A stretch of DNA of 64,000 bases. It comes from Streptomyces sp. CB09001. GTDB taxonomy: Bacteria; Actinomycetota; Actinomycetes; Streptomycetales; Streptomycetaceae. Below are positions 57,618 to 64,000 of the stretch, one piece after another. Position 1 is the stretch's first letter; each line of letters begins with the position of its first letter. The notes beneath the pieces are model-generated. The model saw only the letters and a list, made by a program, of their open reading frames with translations. It searched no databases and was not told the DNA's origin. The position numbers and the translations under genes are program-made. The stretch is from contig NZ_CP026730.1 in NCBI RefSeq assembly GCF_003369795.1, positions 4,393,001 to 4,457,000 of the forward strand, in the 5' to 3' direction.

Positions 57618-58799
57618 CTACCGGACGGGGTGCCCGATCAGCATCGTCGGCGCCCCCGCGACCCGGGTCAGGAACACCGTCGCGGCGTTCGGCCCCTGCG
57701 GCTTGACCTTCTTCCGCAGCTCCTCCGGCTCGACCGCCGAGCCCCGCTTCTTCACCGTCAGCGTCCCGACCCCGCGCTCCCGCAGCAGCGCCTTCAGCTT
57801 CTTGACGTTGAACGGGAGCTGGTCGGTGATCTCGTAGGCGGTGGCGTACGGCGTGCGGTGCGCTTCGTCGGCGGTGACGTAGGCGATGGTCGGGTCGATC
57901 AGCCCGCCGTCCAGGTCCTCGGCCACCTCGGCGACCAGGTGGGCGCGGATGACGGCACCGTCCGGCTCGTACAGGTACCTCCCGACCGGGCGGGCTTCGG
58001 GGTCCGGCAGCATGGTCGCGGGCGTCGCGTAGATCCCCGCTCCGGCGGGCAGCAGCGTCGCCCGCCGCGCCCCCGGCGTCACGTCCGGGCCGAACCACAG
58101 CACGGCCTCCTTGACGTCCCCGCCGTCCGAGACCCACTCTGCCGTCGCCTCCGGGGGGATCGCCTCGTGCGGAATGCCGGGCGCGATCTTCAGCAGGCCG
58201 AGCGGCGCCCCGAGCGCGGCGGACACCGCCCAGGACAGGGGCGGGGAGTACGCCTCCGGGTCGAAGATCCGGCCGCGTTTGGAGGAACGCCGGGCGGGGT
58301 CGACGAACACGGCGTCGTATCCGGCCGTGTCCACCTCCGTCACGTCGGCCTCGCGCACCTCGATCAGGTCGGCGAGCCCGAGCGCGTCGGCGTTGGCGCG
58401 GGCCGCCGCCGCGGTGACCGGGTCGTGGTCGACGGCGAGGACCCGGATCCCGGCGCGGGCGAACGCGATCGCGTCGCCGCCGATCCCGCAGCACAGGTCG
58501 GCGACGGACCGTACCCCGAGCGCCCGGAGGCACTCCGCCCGGTGCACCGCCACACTCGCCCGCGTCGACTGCTCGACCCCGTTCGGAGTGAAGAACATCC
58601 GCCCGGCGTCCTCGGCCCCGAACTTCGCCACCGCCCGCTGCCGCAGCCGCGCCTGCCCGAGTGCCGCCGAGACCAGCTCGGCGGGATGCGTGCGCCGCAG
58701 CCGGGTCGCGACCGCCAACTCCCGGGCGGGGTCGGTGTCGCGCACCTCGTCGAGGAGCGCGCGGCCTTCGGGGGTGAGGAGGAAGTCGAGGTCGTTCAC
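57618..58799 (-). CDS. class I SAM-dependent methyltransferase with THUMP-like domain
   Basis: This 393-residue protein has an N-terminal helical part (LDFLLTPEGRALLDEVRDTD). A Rossmann methyltransferase follows (VADLCCGIGGDAIAFARAGI, VLAVDHDPVTAAAARANADA, DAVFVDPARR), with the last forming a DPAR active-site-like motif. A C-terminal THUMP-like domain ends FNVKKLKALLRERGVGTLTV and APTMLIGHPV. Probably RNA-modifying; the substrate is unknown. GTG at 58799 gives the usual length. Convergent with the ECF42 sigma gene and divergent from the deacetylase. Confidence 0.9.
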   Translation of the reverse strand: MNDLDFLLTPEGRALLDEVRDTDPARELAVATRLRRTHPAELVSAALGQARLRQRAVAKFGAEDAGRMFFTPNGVEQSTRASVAVHRAECLRALGVRSVADLCCGIGGDAIAFARAGIRVLAVDHDPVTAAAARANADALGLADLIEVREADVTEVDTAGYDAVFVDPARRSSKRGRIFDPEAYSPPLSWAVSAALGAPLGLLKIAPGIPHEAIPPEATAEWVSDGGDVKEAVLWFGPDVTPGARRATLLPAGAGIYATPATMLPDPEARPVGRYLYEPDGAVIRAHLVAEVAEDLDGGLIDPTIAYVTADEAHRTPYATAYEITDQLPFNVKKLKALLRERGVGTLTVKKRGSAVEPEELRKKVKPQGPNAATVFLTRVAGAPTMLIGHPVR

Positions 58800-58889
58800 C
58801 GGGTCATTGTGGGCCAGTCGGTGGATGGTGTGCCTCCGGCGCGGTGTCGGGCCGGGTTCGGCCGGGGGCGGCTGCGAGGATCCGGCACC

Positions 58890-59810
58890 ATGCGAGCAGT
58901 CGTACAAAATGACAAATATCGGGCATCGCGTCGCGTGTCCCGGGCCTCTCGTGCCACCGCGGTCCTCGCCATCGCCGCCCTCGCCGGCGGCTGTGCGCAG
59001 GCAGAGGACCAAAGCGTGCGGGGCGCCCCCGGTCAGCAGGCGCCCCCGGCCCACGCGGTCGACGGCGCGGCGAAGGCTCGCGAGGCCCGGGCGGCTCTGG
59101 CCGCCGCCGCCAAGCGCTGGGACCTCAAGAAGGTCCCGCTGACGGCCCCCGCGCCCCCCGCGAAGAAGCCGGAGATCGAGGCCCGCGAGGGCTTCGAGGT
59201 CGACGGCCAGGAGGAGGACGGCCTCCCGCCGGTGTTCACCACGGTCCCCACCAAGGAGAAGGTCGTCTTCCTCACCATCGACGACGGCGCCGAGAAGGAC
59301 CCGGCGTTCCTGAGGATGATGAGCGAGCTGAAGATCCCGTACACCGTCTTCCTCACCGACGAGGAGATCAAGGACGACTACGGCTACTTCAAGAAGATGC
59401 AGGCCCGCGGCGTCACCCTCAACAACCACACCCTGAGCCACCCCTACCTCCCCGGGCTCTCCTACGCGCAGCAGAAGCGGGAGATCTGCGGCATGCAGGA
59501 CGTGATGGAGAAGCACTACGGCAAGCGCCCCGTCCTCTTCCGCCCGCCCTACGGCAACTACAACGGCGACACCCTGCGCGCCGCCAAGTCCTGCGGGATC
59601 AAGTACGCCCCGATCTGGAGCGAGGAGGTGTACGTCGACCACTGGGAGTACCGCGAGTGGGACCAGGATCTGCACCCCGGCGACATCGTCCTCACCCACT
59701 TCCGGGGCGAGGACGACTGGGACGGCACGATGACCGACATGGTCCGCCGCTTCCTGGACCGGATCACCGCCGACGGATACGCGGTGGCCCGCCTGGAGGA
59801 CTACCTGTGA
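58890..59810 (+). CDS. polysaccharide deacetylase lipoprotein (NodB homology)
   Basis: This 306-residue exported enzyme has a basic start, hydrophobic core and lipobox LAGGC (VLAIAALAGGCAQAED), so it should be a lipoprotein. After a 60-residue linker, the NodB domain has VVFLTIDDGAEKDPAF (metal Asp), LNNHTLSHPYLPGL (HTLSH, two metal His), LFRPPYGNYNGDT and HPGDIVLTHF. It removes acetyl groups from cell-wall or capsule amino-sugars. It overlaps the second deacetylase by 4 bp (GTGA). Confidence 0.93.
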   Translation: MRAVVQNDKYRASRRVSRASRATAVLAIAALAGGCAQAEDQSVRGAPGQQAPPAHAVDGAAKAREARAALAAAAKRWDLKKVPLTAPAPPAKKPEIEAREGFEVDGQEEDGLPPVFTTVPTKEKVVFLTIDDGAEKDPAFLRMMSELKIPYTVFLTDEEIKDDYGYFKKMQARGVTLNNHTLSHPYLPGLSYAQQKREICGMQDVMEKHYGKRPVLFRPPYGNYNGDTLRAAKSCGIKYAPIWSEEVYVDHWEYREWDQDLHPGDIVLTHFRGEDDWDGTMTDMVRRFLDRITADGYAVARLEDYL

Positions 59811-60553
59811 GGCGAGGGCGGTCCCGCCCGGCCGGCGCTGCCCCGGCCGCCCTCCTGCTCCCGCTGCTCCTGCTGCTCCCGCTCACCGGCTGCGACCGGA
59901 TCGCCGCCCCCGCCGAACACGCGGCGGCGGCCGGGGACCCCGCCCAGGACGCCGACCGGGGCCGTCACCTGCCGCCCGTCGTGGACCACGTCCGCACCGA
60001 CGACCCGGTCGTCTTCCTCACCTACGACGACAGCGCCGAGCGCGACCCCGCCTTCGCCGGCCTGATCCGCGAACGGCGGCTCCCGGTCACCCTGTTCCTC
60101 ACCGACACCGTCGCCGGACCGGCGTACGGCGACCTCGCCCGGCTGCGCCCGTTCGGCGCGAGCCTGCAGAACCACACCCTCGACCACCGCTCCCTGCGCG
60201 GCCTGCCCTACGCCGGCCAGCGCGCCGAGATCTGCGGCCAGCAGACCAAGCTCAGGTCCCGCTTCGGCGTCCGCGCCCGCCTCTTCCGCCCGCCGCACGG
60301 CACGTACGACACCACGACCCTGCGCGCCGCCGCCGACTGCGGCATCACGGCCCTGGTCCTGTGGCGCGCCACCCTCGACGCCGACGGCACCCTCACCTAC
60401 ACCCGCGGCGGCCACCGCCTCCACCCCGGCGACATCGTCGCCGTTGACCCGGACCACCCGACGGCCACGAACCTGACGGCCCGCACGGAACGTTTGCTGG
60501 AGACGATCGAGGAGCAGGGGCTGAGGGTGGGCGACCTGGAAAATTACCTGTGA
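59807..60553 (+). CDS. second polysaccharide deacetylase lipoprotein, tandem paralogue
   Basis: This 248-residue protein has a lipoprotein signal (LLLPLLLLLPLTGCDR) and a NodB domain with VVFLTYDDSAERDPAF, LQNHTLDHRSLRGLPY and LFRPPHGTYDTTT, parallel to the upstream gene. HPGDIVAVDPDH replaces the HPGDIVLTHF of its neighbour, so the last catalytic His region differs. It probably arose by tandem duplication and is translationally coupled (GTGA). Activity may be reduced or directed at another substrate. Confidence 0.9.
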   Translation: MRRGRSRPAGAAPAALLLPLLLLLPLTGCDRIAAPAEHAAAAGDPAQDADRGRHLPPVVDHVRTDDPVVFLTYDDSAERDPAFAGLIRERRLPVTLFLTDTVAGPAYGDLARLRPFGASLQNHTLDHRSLRGLPYAGQRAEICGQQTKLRSRFGVRARLFRPPHGTYDTTTLRAAADCGITALVLWRATLDADGTLTYTRGGHRLHPGDIVAVDPDHPTATNLTARTERLLETIEEQGLRVGDLENYL

Positions 60554-60574
60554 CTTCTCGATGCCGACCGGCAC

Positions 60575-60650
60575 AATCCAGCCCGTCCGGCGCTTGAGGA
60601 CGAGGCCGGCCAGGCCGAAAAGGGGGGCCTGGGGGCGCAGCCCCCAGCGA
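60575..60650. repeat. dispersed Streptomyces intergenic repeat, family B
   Basis: The element contains AATCCAGCCCGTCCGGCGCT, TGAGGACGAGGCC, CCAGGCCGAAA and a hairpin CTGGGGGC-GCA-GCCCCCAG (60629-60647). I recall near-identical sequences after many Streptomyces genes. Here it follows the deacetylase operon and may be its terminator. Confidence 0.75.
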
Positions 60651-60722
60651 GCCCGGCACCAACGCGGGGGTGCCTCCACGAACCGGCGTTCACCCGAAAA
60701 CCCCGCCGACGCGCCGCCGGCA

Positions 60723-60749
60723 TTGGCACTCCGCTTGACCGAGTGCTAA
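60723..60749. promoter_or_regulatory. CIRCE element 1 upstream of groES
   Basis: TTGGCACTC, nine bases, then GAGTGCTAA matches the HrcA operator (TTAGCACTC-N9-GAGTGCTAA) with one change. It overlaps the -35 of the groES promoter. Confidence 0.95.
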
Positions 60750-60764
60750 TCGCAGTCATAGTCT
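60735..60764 (+). promoter_or_regulatory. groES: groES promoter
   Basis: TTGACC (60735-60740) and TAGTCT (60759-60764) are 18 bp apart. The -35 is inside CIRCE 1 and the -10 lies between the two CIRCE elements, which explains strong HrcA control. Confidence 0.75.
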
Positions 60765-60769
60765 CGGCC

Positions 60770-60796
60770 CTGGCACTCCCCACTGGAGAGTGCCAA
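60770..60796. promoter_or_regulatory. CIRCE element 2 upstream of groES
   Basis: CTGGCACTC, nine bases, then GAGTGCCAA is a second HrcA operator with two to three changes from consensus, just downstream of the probable transcription start. Confidence 0.9.
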
Positions 60797-60895
60797 CTAC
60801 GCGACGGGCAGGTCCGGCACCCGCGACGACGGATCCACCTGGTCGCCACCTCAGACAGTTAACCCCGTGAGATCTCCGAAGGGGGAGGTCGGATC

Positions 60896-61204
60896 GTGAC
60901 GACCACCAGCTCCAAGGTTGCCATCAAGCCGCTCGAGGACCGCATTGTGGTCCAGCCGCTCGACGCCGAGCAGACCACGGCTTCGGGCCTGGTCATTCCG
61001 GACACCGCCAAGGAGAAGCCCCAGGAGGGCGTCGTCCTGGCCGTCGGCCCGGGCCGCTTCGAGGACGGCAACCGCCTTCCGCTCGACGTCAGCGTCGGCG
61101 ACGTCGTGCTCTACAGCAAGTACGGCGGCACCGAGGTGAAGTACAACGGCGAGGAGTACCTCGTCCTCTCGGCCCGCGACGTGCTCGCGATCGTCGAGAA
61201 GTAG
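60896..61204 (+). CDS. groES: co-chaperonin GroES
   Basis: GroES (102 residues) caps GroEL during protein folding. Features: VAIKPLEDRIVVQPLDAEQT at the start, the mobile loop with SGLVIPDTAKEKPQEGVVLA, and GDVVLYSKYGGTEVKYNGEE. It starts with GTG at 60896 preceded by GGGGGAGGTCGGATC. Controlled by HrcA through two CIRCE sites and followed by groEL1. Confidence 0.98.
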   Translation: MTTTSSKVAIKPLEDRIVVQPLDAEQTTASGLVIPDTAKEKPQEGVVLAVGPGRFEDGNRLPLDVSVGDVVLYSKYGGTEVKYNGEEYLVLSARDVLAIVEK

Positions 61205-61227
61205 TTCACCCGAAGCACCTTGCTTTC

Positions 61228-61283
61228 CAGCTGCGCCCCTGGCTCCCGCGACCATAAAAAGCCGGGCGTCGGGGGCGCAGTTG
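61228..61283 (+). other. long-range stem between groES and groEL
   Basis: CAGCTGCGCCCC (61228-61239) can pair with GGGGCGCAGTTG (61272-61283), with one G-U pair and a 32-nt loop containing ATAAAAA. It could regulate read-through or mRNA processing between groES and groEL. Confidence 0.5.
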
Positions 61284-61324
61284 CCGTATAACCCCAAGAT
61301 TTCCGGAAGAGGGCTCACGCTCCC

Positions 61325-62944
61325 ATGGCGAAGATCCTGAAGTTCGACGAGGACGCCCGTCGCGCCCTCGAGCGCGGCGTCAACAAGCTCGCCGACACCG
61401 TGAAGGTGACGATCGGCCCCAAGGGCCGCAACGTCGTCATCGACAAGAAGTTCGGCGCCCCCACCATCACCAACGACGGCGTCACCATCGCCCGCGAGGT
61501 CGAGGTCGAGGACCCGTACGAGAACCTCGGCGCCCAGCTGGTGAAGGAGGTGGCGACCAAGACCAACGACATCGCGGGTGACGGCACCACCACCGCCACC
61601 GTGCTCGCCCAGGCGCTCGTGCGCGAGGGCCTGAAGAACGTCGCCGCGGGTGCCTCCCCGGCGCTGCTGAAGAAGGGCATCGACGCGGCCGTCGCGGCCG
61701 TGTCCGAGGAACTCCTCGCGACCGCCCGCCCGATCGACGAGAAGTCCGACATCGCCGCCGTCGCCGGTCTGTCCGCCCAGGACCAGCAGGTCGGCGAGCT
61801 GATCGCCGAGGCGATGGACAAGGTCGGCAAGGACGGTGTCATCACCGTCGAGGAGTCCAACACCTTCGGTCTGGAGCTGGACTTCACCGAGGGCATGGCC
61901 TTCGACAAGGGCTACCTGTCGCCGTACTTCGTGACGGACCAGGAGCGCATGGAGGCCGTCCTCGACGACCCGTACATCCTGATCAACCAGGGCAAGATCT
62001 CCTCCATCGCGGACCTGCTGCCGCTGCTGGAGAAGGTCATCCAGGCCAACGCCTCCAAGCCGCTGCTGATCATCGCCGAGGACCTGGAGGGCGAGGCGCT
62101 CTCCACCCTCGTCGTCAACAAGATCCGAGGCACCTTCAACGCGGTCGCCGTCAAGGCCCCCGGCTTCGGCGACCGCCGCAAGGCGATGCTGCAGGACATG
62201 GCCGTCCTCACCGGCGCCACGGTCATCTCCGAGGAGGTCGGCCTCAAGCTCGACCAGGTCGGTCTGGACGTGCTCGGCACCGCCCGCCGCATCACCGTCA
62301 CCAAGGACGACACCACGATCGTCGACGGTGCCGGCAAGCGCGACGAGGTCGAGGGCCGCATCAACCAGATCAAGGCCGAGATCGAGTCCACGGACTCCGA
62401 CTGGGACCGCGAGAAGCTCCAGGAGCGCCTCGCGAAGCTGGCCGGCGGCGTGTGCGTGATCAAGGTCGGCGCCGCCACCGAGGTGGAGCTGAAGGAGCGC
62501 AAGCACCGTCTGGAGGACGCCATCTCCGCGACCCGCGCCGCGGTCGAGGAGGGCATCGTCTCCGGTGGTGGCTCCGCGCTGGTCCACGCCGTCAAGGTGC
62601 TCGAGGGCAACCTCGGCAAGACCGGCGACGAGGCCACCGGTGTCGCGGTCGTCCGTCGCGCCGCCGTCGAGCCGCTGCGCTGGATCGCCGAGAACGCCGG
62701 CCTGGAGGGTTACGTCATCACCTCCAAGGTCGCCGAGCTCGACAAGGGCCAGGGCTTCAACGCCGCCACCGGCGAGTACGGCGACCTGGTCAAGGCCGGC
62801 GTCATCGACCCGGTGAAGGTCACCCGCTCCGCCCTGGAGAACGCCGCCTCCATCGCCTCCCTCCTGCTGACGACCGAGACCCTCGTCGTCGAGAAGAAGG
62901 AAGAGGAAGAGCCGGCCGCCGCGGGCCACGGCCACGCCCACTGA
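61325..62944 (+). CDS. groEL1: chaperonin GroEL1 (60 kDa) with His-rich C-terminus
   Basis: GroEL (539 residues) forms the folding chamber with GroES. ATP-binding residues lie in GPKGRNVVIDKKFGAPTITN and AGDGTTTATVLAQALV. The apical domain has MEAVLDDPYILINQGKISSI. The hinge and equatorial signature is AAVEEGIVSGGGSALVH. It ends in GHGHAH rather than the Gly-Met tail, the mark of the actinobacterial cpn60.1 paralogue linked to groES. A second groEL normally exists elsewhere. ATG 61325; terminated by a hairpin with a duplicated arm. Confidence 0.98.
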   Translation: MAKILKFDEDARRALERGVNKLADTVKVTIGPKGRNVVIDKKFGAPTITNDGVTIAREVEVEDPYENLGAQLVKEVATKTNDIAGDGTTTATVLAQALVREGLKNVAAGASPALLKKGIDAAVAAVSEELLATARPIDEKSDIAAVAGLSAQDQQVGELIAEAMDKVGKDGVITVEESNTFGLELDFTEGMAFDKGYLSPYFVTDQERMEAVLDDPYILINQGKISSIADLLPLLEKVIQANASKPLLIIAEDLEGEALSTLVVNKIRGTFNAVAVKAPGFGDRRKAMLQDMAVLTGATVISEEVGLKLDQVGLDVLGTARRITVTKDDTTIVDGAGKRDEVEGRINQIKAEIESTDSDWDREKLQERLAKLAGGVCVIKVGAATEVELKERKHRLEDAISATRAAVEEGIVSGGGSALVHAVKVLEGNLGKTGDEATGVAVVRRAAVEPLRWIAENAGLEGYVITSKVAELDKGQGFNAATGEYGDLVKAGVIDPVKVTRSALENAASIASLLLTTETLVVEKKEEEEPAAAGHGHAH

Positions 62945-62963
62945 GCGCCGCGCTGAGCTGAGC

Positions 62964-63033
62964 GAACGGTGCCCGGTCCCCTGCGGGGGCTGGGCACCGT
63001 TCTCCTGCGGGGGCTGGGCACCGTTCTCTTTTT
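62964..63033 (+). terminator. groEL terminator with duplicated right arm
   Basis: GAACGGTGCCC (62964-62974) can pair with GGGCACCGTTC at 62992-63002 or at 63016-63026. A 24-bp unit beginning CCTGCGGGGGCTGGGCACCG is tandemly duplicated (62980 and 63004). TTTTT follows at 63029-63033. Confidence 0.85.
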
Positions 63034-63051
63034 GGTCGCCGGTTCCGGTGC

Positions 63052-63147
63052 CCGTGCCGGGCCGGCGTCTGCCCCGTCGGGTTCGTTGCCGGGTGCGGCG
63101 CCGTTGTGGCCGGTCGCGCGGATCCCCGCGCCCCTTGGGGCGTTGCA
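63052..63147. repeat. dispersed intergenic repeat, family A copy 3 (partial)
   Basis: It shares GGTCGCGC, CCCCGCGCCCCTT and the flanking GGGTTCGTTG-type blocks with the copies at 32112 and 38208 but lacks the CGCGGCGGAGCCGCA block. It lies between groEL1 and the convergent terminal gene. Confidence 0.55.
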
Positions 63148-63172
63148 CCTGACGAACCTCAGAACAGCGCCG

Positions 63173-64000
63173 TCACAGCAGTCCGCTCAGCGGCAGTACG
63201 CGCTCGGCGAGCCGCCCCCGCAGCCACCCCCCGGCCGTGTCGGGCTCCTCCGCGAGCCAGCCGGCGGCGACCAGCAGCCCCGTGTGCTCGGCGACGTCCT
63301 CGGGCCGCAGACCGCAGAACTGGGCGACGTCGTCCAGCGCCAGACCGGCGTCCTCGCCGACGTCTCCCAGGCACCCGTCGGGGCGGCTGTGGGCCGCGGT
63401 GTACACCGCGAGGAGCCTGGTGGCAGCCCCCGCCTTCTTCTTCCGCAGCTTCCGGTCGCCCACCACCTTCTGCGCCCACCCCGACAGCCGCGCCCGGGTG
63501 ACCTTGCCGAAGAAGAACGGGCGGGGCCGCGTGGGAATCAGCGTGGGCACCGTGATCGGGGTGGGTTCCTCGGGCCGGGACGTCAGCGCGTCGTCGGCGG
63601 TGACGTCCTCCGGCAGCAGCAGCCAGCCCACGTCGACAAGCTCCTGGAGCACCCGCTCGGCGTCGCCCTGCAACCAGCCGCCGAGGTCCTGCCCGGTGAC
63701 GTTCCCGGTACCGGCGCGCGCGGCCCGCAGGGTGAGCATCAGCACCGCGAGCCGCGCCTCGGCCCCGGGGAGCGGGGAGCCGGTCCGGACGTGCTCCAGC
63801 ACGTTGCGGGCATGGACGCCCTGGCCCCGGGTCAGCAACCGCTCGACCACCGGCCCCTCCCCGTCCACCGGGACGCCGCGGCGGTTGGCGTCCATCTCAC
63901 GGGTGGTCCGCGCGGCAGCCGCGGCCCGGTCCGCCTCCTCCCGCAGGGCGGCGTCGTCGGTGACGTCCGCCCACAGGGCGAAGGCGCGGGCCTTGCGGTC
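63173..64000 (-). CDS. conserved hypothetical protein, 5' end beyond the window
   Basis: The open frame runs from the window end without a start to a stop at 63173, giving the last 275 residues. An internal Met exists at 63895, but coding composition and frame continue upstream (DRKARAFALWADVTDD). Segments are VVERLLTRGQGVHARNVLEH, ARLAVLMLTLRAARAGTGNV, VLQELVDVGWLLLPEDVTAD, KLRKKKAGAATRLLAVYTAA, and two winged-helix-like stretches near the end (VAQFCGLRPEDVAEHTGLLV). It may be a regulatory DNA-binding protein. I do not recognise the family. Confidence 0.7.
   Translation of the reverse strand, partial: DRKARAFALWADVTDDAALREEADRAAAAARTTREMDANRRGVPVDGEGPVVERLLTRGQGVHARNVLEHVRTGSPLPGAEARLAVLMLTLRAARAGTGNVTGQDLGGWLQGDAERVLQELVDVGWLLLPEDVTADDALTSRPEEPTPITVPTLIPTRPRPFFFGKVTRARLSGWAQKVVGDRKLRKKKAGAATRLLAVYTAAHSRPDGCLGDVGEDAGLALDDVAQFCGLRPEDVAEHTGLLVAAGWLAEEPDTAGGWLRGRLAERVLPLSGLL

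Overview
The window is a high-GC actinobacterial chromosome segment, almost certainly Streptomyces. The evidence is third-position GC saturation, frequent GTG starts, XRE/DUF397/ATPase regulator trios, GroEL1 with a His-rich tail, and an S10-spc-alpha ribosomal cluster followed by truA, rplM-rpsI, glmM, coaA, glmS, acpS, alr, tsaE-tsaB-rimI-tsaD and groES-groEL1. From memory, the gene order matches the SCO4677-SCO4763 interval of S. coelicolor.

Layout. (1) 1-4027: a truncated DNA-binding gene; a divergent anti-sigma-like ATPase and an XRE regulator with its DUF397 partner; then an XRE regulator divergent from an SDR oxidoreductase-tautomerase pair across a perfect 21-bp palindrome. (2) 4096-8962: gdhA with a GlnR-type box and a strong terminator, then a sparse regulatory stretch (GvpU-like protein, MerR regulator, cupin) and a membrane acyltransferase. 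(3) 9047-15256: a polymorphic-toxin island with two small accessory genes, a 1517-residue T7SS-type RHS protein ending in a toxin domain of the Ntox21 kind, and a candidate immunity gene. It lies directly upstream of the essential ribosomal cluster. (4) 15670-32111: rpsJ to rplQ, including secY, adk, map, infA, rpmJ and rpoA. A strong hairpin sits at the rpsQ/rplN junction and another between rplO and secY. (5) 32277-53486: truA, rplM-rpsI, cell-wall precursor genes (glmM, glmS, alr), coaA, acpS, nnrDE, and the t6A genes tsaE/tsaB/tsaD with rimI. Conserved hypotheticals are interspersed, including a YkuD-like protein that appears to lack its catalytic cysteine. (6) 53571-60553: a LacI regulator, an LCP ligase, a DGPF protein plus ECF42 sigma factor behind a canonical ECF42 promoter, a THUMP-like methyltransferase, and tandem lipoprotein polysaccharide deacetylases. 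(7) 60723-64000: groES-groEL1 behind two CIRCE operators, then a gene that runs off the window.

The genes serve translation, protein secretion and folding, tRNA t6A modification, UDP-GlcNAc and D-Ala supply, and nitrogen assimilation. Accessory content is limited to the RHS toxin island, small regulators, several tandem-repeat tracts and dispersed intergenic repeats. One repeat family has three copies in the window (32112, 38208, 63052). Another repeat, at 60575, is a type I recall from other Streptomyces genomes. No tRNA, rRNA, CRISPR array, IS element or prophage was seen. The best leads for new biology are the toxin-immunity pair with its two small upstream genes, and the inverted-repeat element at 34075-34138. 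The ECF42, GlnR and CIRCE sites are the clearest regulatory assignments.
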